Origin: Laetiporus sulphureus 93-53
Lineage: Eukaryota; Basidiomycota; Agaricomycetes; Polyporales; Laetiporaceae
Direction of reading: 5' to 3'
NCBI RefSeq assembly: GCF_001632365.1
Contig: NW_024468512.1
Coordinates: forward strand, 391,162 to 455,161
Length of the DNA stretch: 64,000 nucleotides
Shown: positions 10,075 to 20,912 of the stretch, in pieces
How the letters are laid out: each line of letters starts with the position of its first letter
Numbering within the stretch: the stretch's first letter is position 1
Made by a program: the position numbers and the translations under genes
Notes under the pieces: generated by a model
Told to the model about the DNA's origin: nothing
Seen by the model: only the letters and a program-made list of their open reading frames with translations
Database searches by the model: none

Positions 10075-11812
10075 CTATGGAAGTACACGCTGTCCACCAA
10101 GATTGCGTCTCAGCGGAGGCATCGGCACCGGTTCGCCCCTGGTCGAATTTGCATCTCCCAGCGCCGCGTCATACGGATTGGGCAACCGCAGCGCGTACGT
10201 TGGTTGGCGCGACAGTCCCGAGAGCGGCTTGGGCGCCGGCCCAATGACAACGGAGGGCTTCGCCATCTCAGCCTTCACAGGGGTAGTCGCGACGACCGCC
10301 TCTCCTGGCCCGCCCATGAAGAACAGACTCGGCGCCACCGAATGTATAGAATCCGGAGTAAGCGGGCGCGACGAGACGTGTGACACGTCGCATCGCCCGA
10401 CGGTAGGCGTTATTGAGTACACGGATGGGCCCCTGCTGGCAGATGAGGGAGTGCCGGGACGGAGCTGGGGAGGGACATTGTCGATTGGCAGCGATCGCGG
10501 AGAGCTTGACCTGATATGCGCGGCAAGAGTGGCCTCTGGAGGACGAGGCAGTGTCTCTGCATCCACCTCAGAGCTGTATGAGCTGATGATAGACTCCACT
10601 GTAGTCGTCGAGTCTGTGGAGCTCTGCGAAGCCGACCGCAAGAGAGGATCCAATGCGTATCGACTTAGCAGTAACGGGCGTTCGCGGCGGACGGGGACCC
10701 GCGCAAAGTTCGGGCGAGGCGATTCCTGCGAGCGGTATGACGGCGCAGGACTGTCTGTGCGCTTAAGAAATCCATCGTAGGAAGATGCCCCATATGGCAG
10801 CATTGGCATCATGCTCAACCCGCTCGTTGTGGAGAGCGCTGTGCCAGAGCGCGAGAATTGCCAAGGCGACTTCGGAGGGGACGGGACACGTGCAATGTCT
10901 TCTACTGATATTAGCTTAGCGGGAACGACTTGCACGCGTTCGGCCTTAGACACGACCAAGTCTGCGCTGTTGGGTTCGTTGGTAGCTTCAAGGTTGCCTT
11001 CGAGATCCTTTGTATCGGAAACGAAGGACTCGTCGTCCTTGGGCGGCTCTGGTTCTGGGATCGTAGACATCACGCACAGGAATATTGCGTGTATAATAAC
11101 TGGATGATCGTCATGAGGTTGTTGATGCTAAAGACATATAGCGTACTTACATATAGCAACAAATGTCCATGTCAAAAACAATGAAAAGTCGTAAGATGCG
11201 CTGCAAGCTTGCTTCGAAGCTGGAGGGTCCATCAGTGCCTGTACAATTTTCTAATCCGTCTTGATCAACGTGACACGTACCGAAGATAGCACAATTGAAC
11301 TTCGGTCCAACGAGTGTTAACGGTACAGCGATTCCTGCAAGTCGACTAAGTGGACTGATGTCGAAGACGAGAAATTGCAGACTAACCGAGGTAAAGCAAG
11401 AACAAGAATACAGTCCGTGCGAATTCTAACCGAAGTCGGAAAATGACAACGATCCTATCGCCGGAGTTCATATCAGGATGATCACACGATGAAACAAGAA
11501 TGCTGTCTCACATCAAATACAGTAGAACAGATGAGAATGCGTTGGCAGCAATCATGAGCAATGCCACAATACCTATCTTGTGCATCAGCCGACACAACTT
11601 CGGGCCATGTCTTTGGAGACTTACGCTGAGCGTGAATAGCACGCTTCCACTCTCGAGAAATATATACAGACAAGGTAATTGCCCATAGCAGGCTTATCAC
11701 TGATGCCACGCCTAGTGCCGAGTCATCAGTATGATTTTCATAAGTAACTGATGTTGATGAACTCACCAAAAAGAACCCTCCTGTACAATCGGAATGCAGA
11801 CCACGACAACAT
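10075..11812 (-). CDS. Four-helix membrane protein with long disordered tail (family member 1)
   Basis: Exons 11767-11812, 11625-11711, 11512-11572, 11387-11454, 11281-11334, 11151-11219 and 10075-11099; 469 residues, frame intact. The start MLSWSAFRLYRRVLF leads directly into helix 1 (VASVISLLWAITLSVYI). Then come helix 2 (RIVALLMIAANAFSSVLLYL), helix 3 (EFARTVFLFLLYLGIAVPLTL), a loop with two cysteines (FNCAIF...QACSASYDF) and helix 4 (SLFLTWTFVAIFIIHAIFL). Residues from about 135 onward are disordered and Ser/Pro-rich, ending NLGGQRVLP. The topology resembles MARVEL-type proteins, but I cannot name the family. Three paralogues in this window share exon sizes and intron phases (1,1,2,1,1,1). 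A shared 5' region faces the proton channel gene. The exon-1 frame was fixed by phase with exon 2. Confidence 0.78.
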
Positions 11813-12406
11813 AGCTTAGGCAATAAAGATTAAACGGATGCTGCTTAAAAGGAAAAACAAAGGATAGACCAGCTGTATTGTAGAGGTAAAGAACGAAAAG
11901 GCCACCAGGGGTTAGAACAGAAACGAAACAACCAGGGGCCGACGCAGTCTGTGCCCAACGAAGGAAGAGGAGGGGAAGGTCCGAGGAGACTGAGCTGAGA
12001 CGTTGGCATATTTGACGGAATTCTAATACGCGGATCACTGGCAGCCGACACTCTATGGATGGCATCAACGACCTGACGTCGCGCACTGCCCCATCGCTGA
12101 ATGGACGGGGGAGCGCTGACAGGAGGAAATCCAGAGCCTCTGACTCTGTAACATATCTTGGCTCTCCCAAGGCCTGACAGGGTACGAGTCCCTCGTTGCT
12201 GGGTGGGAGGAGGGGGCGATGCGCGAAGTGGCTTGCGCGCGCGGACGCGTTGTCACGGTTGTTACGCGACGCGAAGGCGCATGCTGTCACATGCCGAATT
12301 GATGCCTCGCGCTGGTGGCGCTGTGTCACAAGTGCCGTCGTCGTGCCTTGCACAGGCGGTTGGTACGCGCTTGCGGGGTAGCATCCCTCTTCTCCATTCC
12401 ATCGCC
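11813..12406. promoter_or_regulatory. Divergent promoter region, four-helix gene 1 / proton channel
   Basis: 594 bp separate the two outward-facing start codons. A long minus-strand frame is open through it, but the only convincing exon-1 phase for the minus gene starts at 11812, so I treat it as non-coding. No clear TATA box. Confidence 0.45.
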
Positions 12407-13196
12407 ATGTCCGAGCAGGAACCTCTCTTGCCGTCTCAACAGGTTTATGAGCCCAGTGACGGTGACGGCACACACTACGGAAAGTCGAAGCATGAGCAGC
12501 GGAAAGAGCGAACGGCCGAGTTCCTCGAGTCGCCTCCTTTTCACAAGGCGGTCATCGCACTGGCTCGTATCATCCTCTTGAATCACTGATACACCTGCCG
12601 ACATTCCCACCTGTTATCCACTGCAGGTTTTGATCGACTCCGGTTGCGTCCTCGCCGATCTGAGCTATACTTTCCTGAACGAGACTTGCATGCCTGATGA
12701 AGACAATCAGCCGTTTTGGTTAACGATCCTCGCTCACATCTCACTTGCGATCACGACATTCTTCCTTATTGAAATACCCGTCGCGATTTGGGCCTTTGGA
12801 TGGACCTACTACAGGCCAGGCTCACGCGTGACACACTCCTCGCTGCACTTCTTCGATGCAGTCGTGATCCTCACGACGTTCGTGCTCGAGGTGGTCCTGA
12901 GAGGGCGAGAGAGGGAACTGGCCTCCCTGCTCATAGTCTTGCGTCTGTGGCGGCTTGTGAAATTGGTGCAAGGTCGGTCGCAGGCTCTGTTGATATATCG
13001 TACCAAAGTTTCCACACCGCTGACATATCTGTCAGGGATCGCCGTAAGTGCCGGTGAGATCGAGGAGGATAACGAGCGGAGACTTGAAGAGACGCGTCAG
13101 GAGCTGGAAGGAGTAATTGTTGCCCTCGCAGACTCCCGCGAGGAGAATCGCAAGCTCCTCATCCGAATCAGAGAACTGGAGGACAGCGGGTCATGA
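12407..13196 (+). CDS. Voltage-gated proton channel, Hv1 type
   Basis: Exon 1 is 12407 to about 12562 and exon 2 is 12627-13196; about 241 residues. A short cytosolic N-terminus (MSEQEPLLPSQQ) precedes a four-helix voltage-sensor domain without a pore domain. S1 contains VLIDSGCVLADL, whose Asp56 aligns with the selectivity aspartate of animal Hv1. S2 is ISLAITTFFLIEIPVAIWAF, S3 HFFDAVVILTTFVLEVV, and S4 LIVLRLWRLVKLVQG with R158, R161 and K164 in the RxxRxxR positions. A coiled coil (EEDNERRLEETRQELEGVIV onward) ends the protein and probably dimerises it. The exon-1 donor is uncertain: GC-AG after CTG (12562) keeps the S1 helix whole, while a GT donor at 12551 would shorten S1 by four residues. 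The channel extrudes H+ at the plasma membrane. Confidence 0.9.
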
Positions 13197-13417
13197 TAAC
13201 GTATCTGGTTCGAATGGTATGAATTCGTTTTCACATTTGTTTCGTGACCCAGTCTATGATTCTATTACAATGAGCGGATAAATACGTATATGCGCAATCA
13301 ATGGCTAGCTGGTTGATACAGGGAATGCGTGGGCGAACTTTATACAGATGTGTCGCTGACAGTCATCAATATCATGCATAGTCGTAAACGTAAACTGGCC
13401 TGTCAAAGGGCAGCTTC

Positions 13418-14814
13418 TCATCGAGCATATCCCGTATGTATGCTCGATGCATGGGCGTCCTGCGCCCTGATCCATTCTGTTCGTCTATGTGTTTGTATCG
13501 GGACATCGGGATCCGCGACGTCTTCCGGGAAGATTCCGTACGATATCGGACGACTTGGGGTAGACGCGATCATCGGTAGGCTCAATTCGCTGCCCACGCT
13601 CCGTCTTGGGTATCCTCGTGAAGCGATGGTGCGAGCCTTGGGCGGGAGCGGCGGTGCGCCATATATCGAGGCGGTGGTAGCGCTCCAGTACGACTTGACC
13701 TTCTGGACCACACCAGGAGACTTGGGCGGAGGCGAGCAGAAGGGCGGGTCGACACCACGACGTGGTTCGACATCTTTCGCCCATTGTGGGCGGAAGCTCT
13801 CCACGCTCTTGCTCTGCGGTGCTGAGATCGTCAGTCCTCGCACGACGGTAGCCCCTTTCTCCGCCTGGTCCGTGAATGGGTCGTGGCCGAACACGGAAGA
13901 TACGGCCCGCCGCACTTCATCATCCTTGAGTTCGTAAAAGTTCCGTTCGGCGTCCTTGAAGTCGCTGTTCCCATAAGGTGACCGCTGGAGACCGAACCAC
14001 GCGACCGACGTTACTGTACATCCCCAGATAGCACCCTGAACTCTTGCATGCATCGCGACGATGCCGATGAATGCAAATAGGTACATGAGAACTGCAAGAT
14101 TGATCAGATACAGTAGTGAAACGCTGGTCTCAGGACGCACCTGTGGAGGCTGAAATCCATGTGACAGCCACCAAAACGGACGAAGACGCGCAGGGGTTAA
14201 CGTTGCCTGGTCAGATGCATTCAGTCTACGGCCGGTGATAGCGTGATGAAATACTGTCATACCGCTGCCGCTGCATACTACGGGCGGACCGCTGACCGTT
14301 GCATCAACCGCAGCAGCTGCCACATCGTGACACCCTCAGTACTTGGCTTGACGCAGGTGGATGGCGACGTACCAAACTGAAGCATGCCAAATGCAGCAAT
14401 CGCGACACATTCCAACATGATCTTTGGAGACCCGAAGGATGGATAGAAAAGTTCTATGAAGCATCTGAAATGATCGGTCAACAGAGCAATCCTACGGACG
14501 GGCAGCCTGCAATCCTCACAGTGCAGTATACAGCAAGATGCAGCATGAATTGAATATCACGAAGATTGCAGGGCCCTCGACTAAACAAGACAGCAGGTGA
14601 GCAGATCTCTCCAGAAGAGAGGACATGCATATGCACACACCGTCAAGTTGAGCACTCTTTACTGCCGAAAGATTCCAAGCCGCAAATCCCATCGCCAGGA
14701 CGTTGACATACAGCAAGAAGACTAATCAAGATTCTGTCAGCATGATACAATGTCTATAAGCGCAATCACCTCACAGAAGATGATGAAACGCAGCAGAACG
14801 GCGGGATTACGCAT
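13418..14814 (-). CDS. Four-helix membrane protein with disordered tail (family member 2)
   Basis: Exons 14775-14814, 14641-14721, 14520-14580, 14373-14464, 14263-14316, 14141-14206 and 13418-14091; 355 residues. It starts MRNPAVLLRF and runs into helix 1 (FLLYVNVLAMGFAAWNLS), helix 2 (AIFVIFNSCCILLYTALCFI), helix 3 (MLECVAIAAFGMLQFGAA), the Cys-containing loop (PPVVCSG...NVNPCASS) and helix 4 (SVLVAVTWISAST-VLMYLFAFIGIV). The cytosolic tail carries SPYGNSDFKD, a Pro-rich part and many Ser/Arg. Intron phases and several exon lengths equal those of member 1. It ends convergently with the proton channel gene. Function is unknown; a membrane-organising role like MARVEL proteins is a guess from topology. 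Confidence 0.78.
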
Positions 14815-15884
14815 AATTGGTGGAAGTCGGATCAATGTGTAAGCAGTACAGGCAGAATACAATAGGGATGAGGGCGCGATGCTGACAGGGTCGTGGCCAG
14901 GGTATTAGCGGCGGAATGTACAGAGACAATCGCTACGCAGGCGATAAGGAAAGTGTCCAAAGGAGGGGTGAAGAATCGAGACGAGCCAGGTTCAGATTTC
15001 CAAGGCGGCTAGAGGTGCACCAGCAGCACAAAAAAGGCCGTGAGGCGGCTGCGCACATCGTTTTATAGGTGCGGCCGGTACAACAATGCCGCGGAATGGG
15101 ACAATGGACGAGCATGTCAGACGCGCGCTATCGATAGAAGCCGTCGTGCATGCACCTCGGCACCTGGCAACGTTCCCCACACGTTGTTTTCGGAAGCGCT
15201 CGGTAAAATTTATTCCATGAGTCGAGGACACTGCGCAATTTTTGATGTCGAGAAGCGAGCTAGTTAAAATTGCTGCGACGTCGAGGCGGGTCGAGGAGGA
15301 GCACGAACGAGGTCGTCGACGTCTCGGTTCAAGTTCGACAGGCGCCCGCGATCAGCGATCATTGATCCGCTCAAAATATATAGGTCCGCCACCGGGACCT
15401 TATACTCAGTCCGCCATCAACCTCTCACTCAGCAGACATGATGGCGGCTATCCGTACGTTTGCTTTTGTATGGCCCTGCTCTGTGATCGCAACACATTGG
15501 TTAAACTTCGCACGTCGCCGTATCAGTGGAGGCAAAACTCACACCGCGGCCCATAGGTGAGAGTCAATGATATAACGATTAGCGAAGCAAGAACACCTCC
15601 ATTCGCATGGACCACTTCCACGTACTACATTGTAACCATGCATGTCACCTTGTCTCCCCTAGGCAGACCTATAAATCTCCTCTTTTGAGTAGGGGGAGGA
15701 CACATGTCACCTGTCTTTGACAGAAGCATATGCAGACGGGCGCCCCGCACACTCGCTCTCTTCGTGAATGGTTAGATCAAGGCTTTCATCATCGCCGCCC
15801 GAATCGGTGCTCGAGAGCATATAAAGCAGGCCGGCATAAAGAGGCTAGGTGGCATAACGTTGCATTTTCAAACCTGAGCGTGTC
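14815..15884. other. Gene-poor stretch with a vestigial start-like segment
   Basis: Upstream regions of the minus-strand four-helix gene and of the plus-strand carboxylesterase. Around 15376-15440 there is a TATA-like ATATATAGG, a pyrimidine-rich leader and an ATG at 15438 followed by a GTACGT donor, i.e. the look of a gene start. No convincing downstream protein follows. Otherwise nothing is recognisable. Confidence 0.4.
15819..15826 (+). promoter_or_regulatory. TATA box of the carboxylesterase gene
   Basis: CATATAAAG at 15819-15827 lies about 60 bp before the start codon at 15885, the expected spacing for a fungal core promoter. Such a clear TATA box is unusual in this window and fits an inducible secreted-enzyme gene. 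Confidence 0.5.
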
Positions 15885-18265
15885 ATGAAGCCCGTCTTCA
15901 GCTATCTCTGCGGATCTATCGTTGTGCTCCTCATCTCAACGAGGCTTGCTAATGCTGGATCGATATACCCTGACACGGACGTAGTGGTCATATCCAACAA
16001 TGACCTGAACCCCTCGAACCCAAATCGTGCAAGTGCGCTGTATCTCAAGAGCGGCTTCAACTGCTCGCAGGCGTACGAGGCGTGTTCTCAGCTACAGGAG
16101 ACTCTGCTTCCTGCACCTGGCAGCACAGGCTTGACTGCAGTAAACCTGTCCGCGGCGCTCGTGTCCGAGAGGCATGGTGCTGCTTTGAGCAGAACTCAGC
16201 AGGTCTGGGTTGCTGGAGACGGTGAGTGGCCGTCATCCTGTATCTTGTAAATGGCTTTGCTCACTTTGCCAGAGCAGCCACGGACACGTGCAACGCGTTC
16301 ACACCAAGCTACCAGTATTCCGAGATGGGGTACCAGCCTGGAGGTGCTGTCGATCCAAACGAGTTTCTACCAGTTCTATGCACGAATTCTGCGCCATTCA
16401 CCCGGTCGAACGTCACATCTTATGACACTTCGCGCCAAATCCAGTTGTCCACTCCTTCAGCTGGCATTCTTACCGGCTTCAGGGACAAATTCAGCTTTCG
16501 GTTCCTAGGCATTAAGTACGCAGAGTCAACTGCAGGCCAAGACAGATTCCAGCCTCCCACCGCAGTCCAAATCGAGTCAGGCACTGAGCGATCGGCTCTC
16601 GTTTATGGTGCAAAGTGTGCCCAGGTAAAGGGCTTTCCTGACGTAGAGCTCACATTCGACTCATGCAATGTATAGCCGCCCGATGCTGATAATGGTCACC
16701 TTCTGTACACGGACGAGGATTGCATGTATCTCAACGTGTTCTCTCCCGTCGTCAACTCTGGGACGATACATGACGAGAGCGCGCCCAAGCTTCCGGTCAT
16801 GTTCTTCAGTATGTGCGATCATTGAAAGCCGTATACATCTCTTCTGATATGCATCTGGATCACAGTTCACGGGGGCGGCCTCAACACTGGAGATAGTGGC
16901 CCGTTTCCCTACAACATGACCACCAGCGGCTTTGTGGGCAACTCAATCTCAAGTATCTACGATGGTACCAATCTAGTCTCATACGGAGGGGTCGTTTTAG
17001 TCACAATCAACTACCGCCTTACTGCGTTCGGGTGGTTCAACGCCTCCAACGCTGCCCTGAAAGATACCTTGTTAGCCCTGCATTGGGTGCAAGACAACAT
17101 TGAATCATTCGGCGGTGACGTAAGTCAGATCCTGTTTACTAATGAACTACTTGGAGATGACACGTAACGTCTTGTGCAAAGCCAACGAAAGTGCTGATCT
17201 TCGGCGAATCTGCGGGCGGTGTAATGACCAGATATCTCCTGGGCACAAATCCTAAGTACACAGAGGGTCTTTTCAGTGAGTTACGGCAATTGCTCTAGCA
17301 ATTATGAAGTGTCATAACGTTGTGCAGGTGCTGCAATACTCGAATCGGATTTCCCTCTGTTATATCCTTTCCTGGCTCCGACACTCGCGCTGAATAACTC
17401 CCTAACGCTCGCAAAGTATCTAGGATGTGCGGTCAACTCATCGACCTTCTTCACAGATGAGATGGCTCTATGCGTTCAGAACCTCCCGGCAGGCGATATC
17501 GCGATGGCCGCATACTATCTCGGCATCTATTGGGATATCACTGTCGATGGCGACTACGTTTTGACAGATATAGCATCAAGCATCGAGGATGGAGTCTACG
17601 CTCGTGTTCCGACGATCTGGACGAGCAACGAATGCGAGTTTTGCTACTTTATGCCAGCGAGCATCCCTCCGAACTCCTCGTCCTCTGTGTTCCCGGATAG
17701 CCTGTCGCTCGTTTTCAACAGCACCCAGGCAGAGCGTATCCTGAATGCGACAGATCTGTATCCATACCAGACTGCCTCTGCGGAGGACGGCATCTCCGGT
17801 GCAGTCCTGACCTTCGCACGGCTCTTTACCGATTACTTCGTCCACTGCCCAATGGTCTATCTCTCCTCTCTGGAGACGAACACGACCAATCCCGGCAACT
17901 CCTACAAGGTGGAGTTCGCAACCGGCCTCGGCTCTCCGCTCACTCCCAACCCTGCGACGTGCCCTGGCCAAGTATGCCATGCAGACGAACTCTACTGGGT
18001 GTTTGCCACCGCAGAGACGGACAACCTATACCAGCCGCTCACCGAGAGTCAGGTGGTGACGACGCGAGAGGTGATCAATCGGTGGACATCGCTTGCATGG
18101 ACGGGCAATCCGAATTACGAAGGTGCTGAAGTGGAGTGGACATCATACGTAGGCGACAATGAGATCGTCATCAATGCGACGGCGATGGAGACGTCAGAGG
18201 CATACAGGGTGGCGCAGTGCGACTTCGTTCAAAGCCAGTTGGGCTTTTTCTTCGGGAGCCCGTGA
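15885..18265 (+). CDS. Secreted type-B carboxylesterase/lipase
   Basis: Exons 15885-16221, 16275-16624, 16676-16808, 16866-17119, 17182-17275 and 17328-18265; 701 residues. A signal peptide (residues 1 to about 24) precedes a Cys-containing N-terminal extension of about 150 residues, which is longer than usual for the family. The esterase core then follows: GIKYAES, EDCMYLNVFSP, the oxyanion loop IHGGGLNTGD, NYRLTAFGW, the nucleophile elbow FGESAGG (Ser368) and CHADELYWVF carrying the expected catalytic His. There are many N-glycosylation sequons. It hydrolyses esters outside the cell; the substrate cannot be predicted. Exon 2 starts after CCAGAG. A decayed copy lies directly downstream. Confidence 0.9.
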
Positions 18266-18559
18266 GGGTTATATGACATTGGCCAGGTAAAGCCTTCCAG
18301 AGATCAATTGCGTGGATTTCATTGACCAGATCTTGCAGGTATCACTGGGTTCACTGGTGGATATGATGGGCTAAACTACGTATGTCATGCCACTTCCCAC
18401 AAAAAAAATATATAACCAATAGCCATACAGTTCAGCACTCTACAATGACAAGGACGATGTAGAATCCATGCTATTGTACATACGATACATTCAAATTGGG
18501 CCCAATTTTGAAGGACAGACGGCGACATGTGACCGAGCCGCAATCAGCGTGCCACAGGT

Positions 18560-19115
18560 GTCGTGGCCGTTTTCGGGAATTAAGTGTGCAAAGTCAACCG
18601 CAGGTTGTGCCACATTCCAGTCTCCTACCGCTGTTTGGATTGAGGCAGGTTCTGAGCGATTGGCTCTCGCTTATGGGACAGCGTGCGCTCAGGTAGGGAC
18701 TTCTTCCGTGCGGCACTTCGTACTACTAGTCCGCTGATGTTGCTCATAGCCATCCTGACGCAGACAACGGTCACTTTCGATACGCGGACGAACATTGCGT
18801 GTATCTTAACGTCTTCTCTCCCGTGGTCAACGTCAACTTGACACCAGTCGTGTGGCAATTGCGTGCCCAAGCTTCCCGTCATGCTCTACAGTAAGCATAT
18901 CAATACGATAGGCTGTGCATGGTCAATTCTAACCGCTTTCGATCTCTAGCATAGTTCAGGGGGATAGTGGTCCATTTCCGTTCAACATGGCCACCAGCGG
19001 AAGTGGGCAGCTCCATCTCAACCATCTACGATGGTGCCAATCTAGTCTCGTATGAAGGGATGCTCCTCGTCACAATCAATTATCATCCGATTAGCGCGTG
19101 CGGGTGGGTACTAAA
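18560..19115 (+). pseudogene. Decayed duplicate of the carboxylesterase
   Basis: Pieces match the neighbour in order: VSWPFSGIKCAKSTAG...IEAGSERLALAYGTACAQ, then HPDADNGHFRYADEHCVYLNVFSPVV, then GDSGPFPFNMATSG and STIYDGANLVSY. Between them are a deletion that removes most of the oxyanion loop, frame shifts and stops. The N-terminal exon and the entire Ser/His catalytic half are missing. It is tandem and in the same orientation as the intact gene, so a local duplication that degenerated. Boundaries are approximate; similarity may begin near 18340. Confidence 0.8.
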
Positions 19116-19304
19116 ACCTTTGCAGTCCCAAGGTAAATCTAAACACCACAGCGAACCCCTGCAAACTCGGAATTGGATATATCTATAAATCGTGTTACAC
19201 AGCTCATTCAACCGATCACCATGATATTGTACAATACGCATACACGATCTTTGCTATCCCCAGTGTGAACGTCAAGAAGCAGGTACTAAAGATCTGAAGT
19301 ACGA

Positions 19305-20912
19305 CTAAACAGACAGCGATCCTGTAAACTCCATGTTGTAAAGGGCCCATGCGAAGGAGCCGAATACAAGCAAGAACGCCACGGTCTCCTTGAAGCCGTA
19401 TTCGACGATAGCTGATGCAAGCATTTGAACAGCAAGGACACATCCTAACACGATCCATACACCGTAGTTGTAGATGGCCCATATGAAGAAGCCCATAATC
19501 GCTGCAAGAGATGCAAAGCATACAAGGTAACCGAAGAATTCTGACACATGTTCGCCCACGGCTTGCTGCTGCGATGTAGTGCCTGCTATTCTGTTAGCAC
19601 AGTTGCACATGCAGAGAGAACACATGGCTACCATAGTTCGTGAAGCGAGTAGACAAGTTGCTCGAGTGCACGAGCGGCTCTCGCTCTCGTTGGAATGGAG
19701 ATTCACGATAATTGGTCACAGGCGAACTCGCGCTTGGCATTGTGTAGGCTTGAGGATGCGAGATCAGCATGATTCCTGCATCAGACATATTCAACTAAAT
19801 GTCACTCACCGGGTGACGGCATAGTCGGGGTATCTGTTGGCTGTATGACTACTGAAACTCTAGCATGCTGCGTCGCAACAGAGATGCTCGAGGATACAGC
19901 TGAGTGAGATATATGAGCAAACAATCACATCAGACACCGACATCACTCACTCGATGTGCCATAATATTCGTCAGTGGGAGCTTGCGCTTGAACAGCAGAA
20001 TATGGCGGCGGATTTTCGCTGGGAACCTGAGCAGGCTGGGTAGGAAACTGAGCATAGGACGAAGCCCTCCATGTACTAAACACATACAATGGTTCTTCCC
20101 AAAGCAAGGGCATCACGCCTCGCCATCTTCGACTCAATTTTCCGCAACGCCCTGTCCAGGCTCTGGTCCGCAGCAAATAAAGGGACGGGTAGCATCGTGG
20201 GAACACTGAAAGGGTCTGTCTCGCCTTGACGAGCTCTAACCTTGGCAACGACCTGCCAGGAGTCGCGATTGACATATTTGATTGAAACATAGACGATGGC
20301 AGCCCTGTGGTGTGTGTTACTAGCGATGCGTTGCATACGCATCGTCTCGATAAGAGAGTGATCATTCGGACAGCGGCTGCCGTTGGGGCACAGCCCGTCC
20401 CTGTTGTTCCTACACAGAGTCCGATACGTGTCTCCCTGTCAATTCAGAATCATCAGTACCGATATAATATCCAAAACTGGAGATTAAAGATATACCCTTC
20501 TGGCCATCCGCGGAGAGTTAATCATACCAGCAGCAGCCACCTTGTCCTCAAGATTCTTGGTGGCGACATTGATGAGGAAGTCCTCGACCGTGATCGTACG
20601 AGTAGCGGCGGCCCCATGACCGGCGTTGTTGCGCTCTGTGAGCACAAGTCGCCAACCGCTGGAATTGCACGCAGGGACACCAAAGACGTCCCTTCCAGCG
20701 ATGTATTCTAGCACAAGCTCACGGCTGACTCGCGATGGATTCGCGACATCCACAAGAGCATTCAACCGCGCGACATCCATGATTGTGTGGCTATACCGTG
20801 ATGCGCATGGCTTGCTGTGGGCGTGCGTTCCTGTAGTGTCACCACATCTCCCGTAATATGCAATGTGTGGGCAGATCGTGCGGGTCGCGGTTTCTGAGTC
20901 CATGGAAGACAT
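19305..20912 (-). CDS. CCCH zinc-finger protein with PPxY motif and C-terminal membrane domain
   Basis: Exons 20496-20912, 20088-20435, 19951-20047, 19810-19899, 19632-19748 and 19305-19585 sum to 449 residues in frame. Exon 1 has a degenerate finger (C14-x8-C23-x5-T29-x2-H32), followed by an unknown mixed domain (VSRELVLEYIAGRDVFGV). Exon 2 has a perfect C147-x7-C155-x5-C161-x3-H165 finger, then an alpha/beta-like segment (AAIVYVSIKYVNRDSWQVVA). Exon 3 carries PPPY at 268-271 in a disordered region. Exon 6 encodes three or four hydrophobic helices (FFGYLVCFASLAAIMGFFIW, VWIVLGCVLAVQMLASAIV, ETVAFLLVFGSFAWALY). The weak point is intron 2, only 40 nt; if it is not spliced, the finger part ends at about 20076 and the membrane part would need its own start. 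An alternative ATG is at 20780. Function unknown. Confidence 0.6.

Noticed and set aside
11763..12473. Long minus-strand frame upstream of four-helix gene 1
   Set aside because: Its phase does not fit the next exon, whereas the short start at 11812 fits in phase and matches the paralogues' exon-1 length.
13208..13225. GGTTCGAAT string resembling a tRNA T-loop
   Set aside because: No acceptor stem, A box or cloverleaf could be formed around it, and no other tRNA-like element was found in the window.
19943..20365. Alternative minus-strand frame through the CCCH exon (GLPSSMFQSNMSIATPG...)
   Set aside because: It needs an extra intron, and the sequence looks like an out-of-frame shadow. The other frame continues the zinc-finger exon without interruption.
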